From: Scylla paramamosain
Lineage: Eukaryota > Arthropoda > Malacostraca > Decapoda > Portunidae
Direction: 5' to 3'
Assembly: GCF_035594125.1 (NCBI RefSeq)
Contig: NC_087158.1
Span: 16,001 to 80,000 of the forward strand
Length of the DNA stretch: 64,000 bases
In this document: positions 62,660 through 64,000 of the stretch, in pieces
Numbering within the stretch: the first letter of the stretch is position 1
Layout: each line of letters begins with the position of its first letter
Translations under genes and position numbers: made by a program
Notes under the pieces: generated by a model
What the model was told of the DNA's origin: nothing
The model's database searches: none
Seen by the model: the letters and a program-made list of their open reading frames with translations, nothing else

Positions 62660-62990
62660 AGTTTATTTTATTCACTAGTGTCTTGGAACCTCCCTCTTTA
62701 AAGAGTTGAAATCTTAGGCAGGAGGGAATACAGGAGTAGGCAGGGAGTTCCAGAGTTTATCAGTAAAATGAATGAAAGACTGAGAATACTGGTTGGATTA
62801 GAGAGGTGGATAGAATAGGGAGAAGAGAAAATAGAAAGATGAGATGAGGTGCCTTTGATTCCACCCTGTTTAAGAGAGCTATGTGTTTGGCATCCTCTCT
62901 TGTGTGAAGCACATTCCTTGCAGGTGGGCAACACAATCCTCTTCATAGTGGTGTCATTGAAAAAATCTGCTTCCATCTTCACAAAATGAC
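62660..62990 (-). mobile_element. Old copy of the jockey-like 3' end
   Basis: The minus strand holds ECASHKRGCQTH, SIFSSPYSIHLSNP, SILSLSFILLINSGTPCLL and SLFKEVPRH. It aligns with the family tail FSHPYSVHLSNARVNQYSQS and SGKLWNSLPASVF but with frameshifts and substitutions, so it is older than the copies at 26328 and 41484. It lies in sorting-nexin intron 6. Confidence 0.75.
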
Positions 62991-63256
62991 TTGATCTAGG
63001 TTTCCAAAATATAACAATAACTTATAGTTACTGTAAGCCAAGATATGAAAAAAGAAAAATTTTTACTAATGGGAAATTACATAATGTTCCAGGCAGTAAG
63101 TGTATTGTTAAATCCCCCACTGTGTTTATCTTTTTTTCCTCTTTTTATTGATAATTCTTATAGTTGTTGAAATGGTTTGTAGATTTTTGTGTAAAAAATT
63201 CATCACATTTTTCATGTTTTCTGTTTTACTGCAATGTATATTTGATGATGTTATAT

Positions 63257-63547
<291 letters not shown>

Positions 63548-63548
63548 G

Positions 63549-63725
63549 AATGAGACAGAGGTGAAGGGGAACCAAGAGGACATGGAGCTGGGGTCAACAA
63601 TTGGCCTGTGGAGCCGCTACCTGCAGGCTGAGAGCAACATGCTGCTGGACCGCACTTGCCTTATGGTGGACTACCAGTCATGCAACCGTGCGCTGGATAA
63701 GGCCAAGCCAAACCGCAAGGAGGCA
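63549..63725 (+). CDS. SNX6-like: SNX5/6/32-like exon 7 (BAR domain)
   Basis: 177 bases, phase 0 at both ends (donor GTGAGT). Reads DMELGSTIGLWSRYLQAE, then MVDYQSCNRALDKAKPNRKE. The last block matches LVDYENANKALDKARAKNKD of SNX6 and is the strongest subfamily evidence. Its acceptor is the last CTAG of a (CT)n tract about 288 bases long. Remaining BAR exons (about 90 residues) lie beyond the window. Confidence 0.9.
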
Positions 63726-64000
63726 GTGAGTACCCATGTGTGCATTGTTGTCTGGTCTCAGATTTCAGTGGCTTTGCTGAACTGAAACTCTCCTACTTGT
63801 GTCCTGTCATGCAGCAGGGTTAATTGGTTATGAGCCTTTACCAGTGTGCTTGGGTTGTTTAAGATTATATACATAGGTAATTTGTTTTTACTTGTGGAAT
63901 GCAGAGAAGACAAGATCTGAGTACTTGTCTCACTAGGAATTGTGAAGAATAATTAGGTAGCTGTCATTGATTTACTGAGCAAGAGTAGAAATAAGCATAG
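63726..64000 (+). other. Intron 7 of sorting nexin, window edge
   Basis: Starts with GTGAGT donor. No further exon before the window ends. Confidence 0.7.

Overview
This window reads as an intron-rich stretch of a crustacean nuclear genome, most likely a decapod and perhaps a crab. That placement is inference. It rests on the extreme density of very long dinucleotide and trinucleotide repeats, on tRNA-derived SINEs with (CA)n tails, on jockey/CR1-like non-LTR retrotransposons, on CCTAA/TTAGG-like arrays, and on exons that resemble animal genes but are interrupted by repeat-filled introns. Nothing bacterial or viral was seen, and most long open frames here are translations of microsatellites.

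Three host gene loci and one gene relic can be recognised from spliced exons. (1) 3967-4870 (+): the first two coding exons of a TMEM135-like gene, with a one-base frameshift in exon 2 and no later exon visible. (2) 13143-20356 (-): a degenerate otopetrin-like locus. Two exons sit in a tandem duplication and a third lies outside it; both duplicate copies share a lost base and an in-frame stop. (3) 30245-38830 (+): a complete five-exon TMEM41A-like gene of 252 residues with GT/AG junctions and compatible phases. (4) 46979 to beyond the right edge (+): seven coding exons (315 residues) of an SNX5/SNX6/SNX32-type SNX-BAR sorting nexin. A candidate non-coding first exon lies at 43653 and the C-terminal part of the BAR domain is outside the window.

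The rest is mobile and tandem DNA. Recognisable mobile elements are: a PIF/Harbinger deletion derivative (7029-7650, TTA target duplication) keeping the start of both Harbinger genes; a pogo/Tigger-like MITE (28580-29033) inside an older retrotransposon; a Tc1/mariner remnant (31672-31895); a piggyBac-like element (37118-37943, TTAA); and a foldback-like element (about 45538-46399). There are three SINE copies and at least ten non-LTR retrotransposon fragments. Two large antisense non-LTR elements fill most of sorting-nexin intron 5. A tandem segmental duplication of about 3.6 kb (13731-17316 and 17510-21077) and a 0.58 kb dispersed duplication (5579-6161 and 8090-8682) are clear by eye.

No new defence, biosynthetic or signalling system was found. 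The more interesting signals concern genome dynamics: microsatellites repeatedly begin exactly where retrotransposon, SINE or TA-target transposon ends stop; a (CT)n tract of about 288 bp directly forms the polypyrimidine tract of a sorting-nexin splice acceptor; SSR-flanked palindromes occur; and the otopetrin lesions predate the exon duplication.
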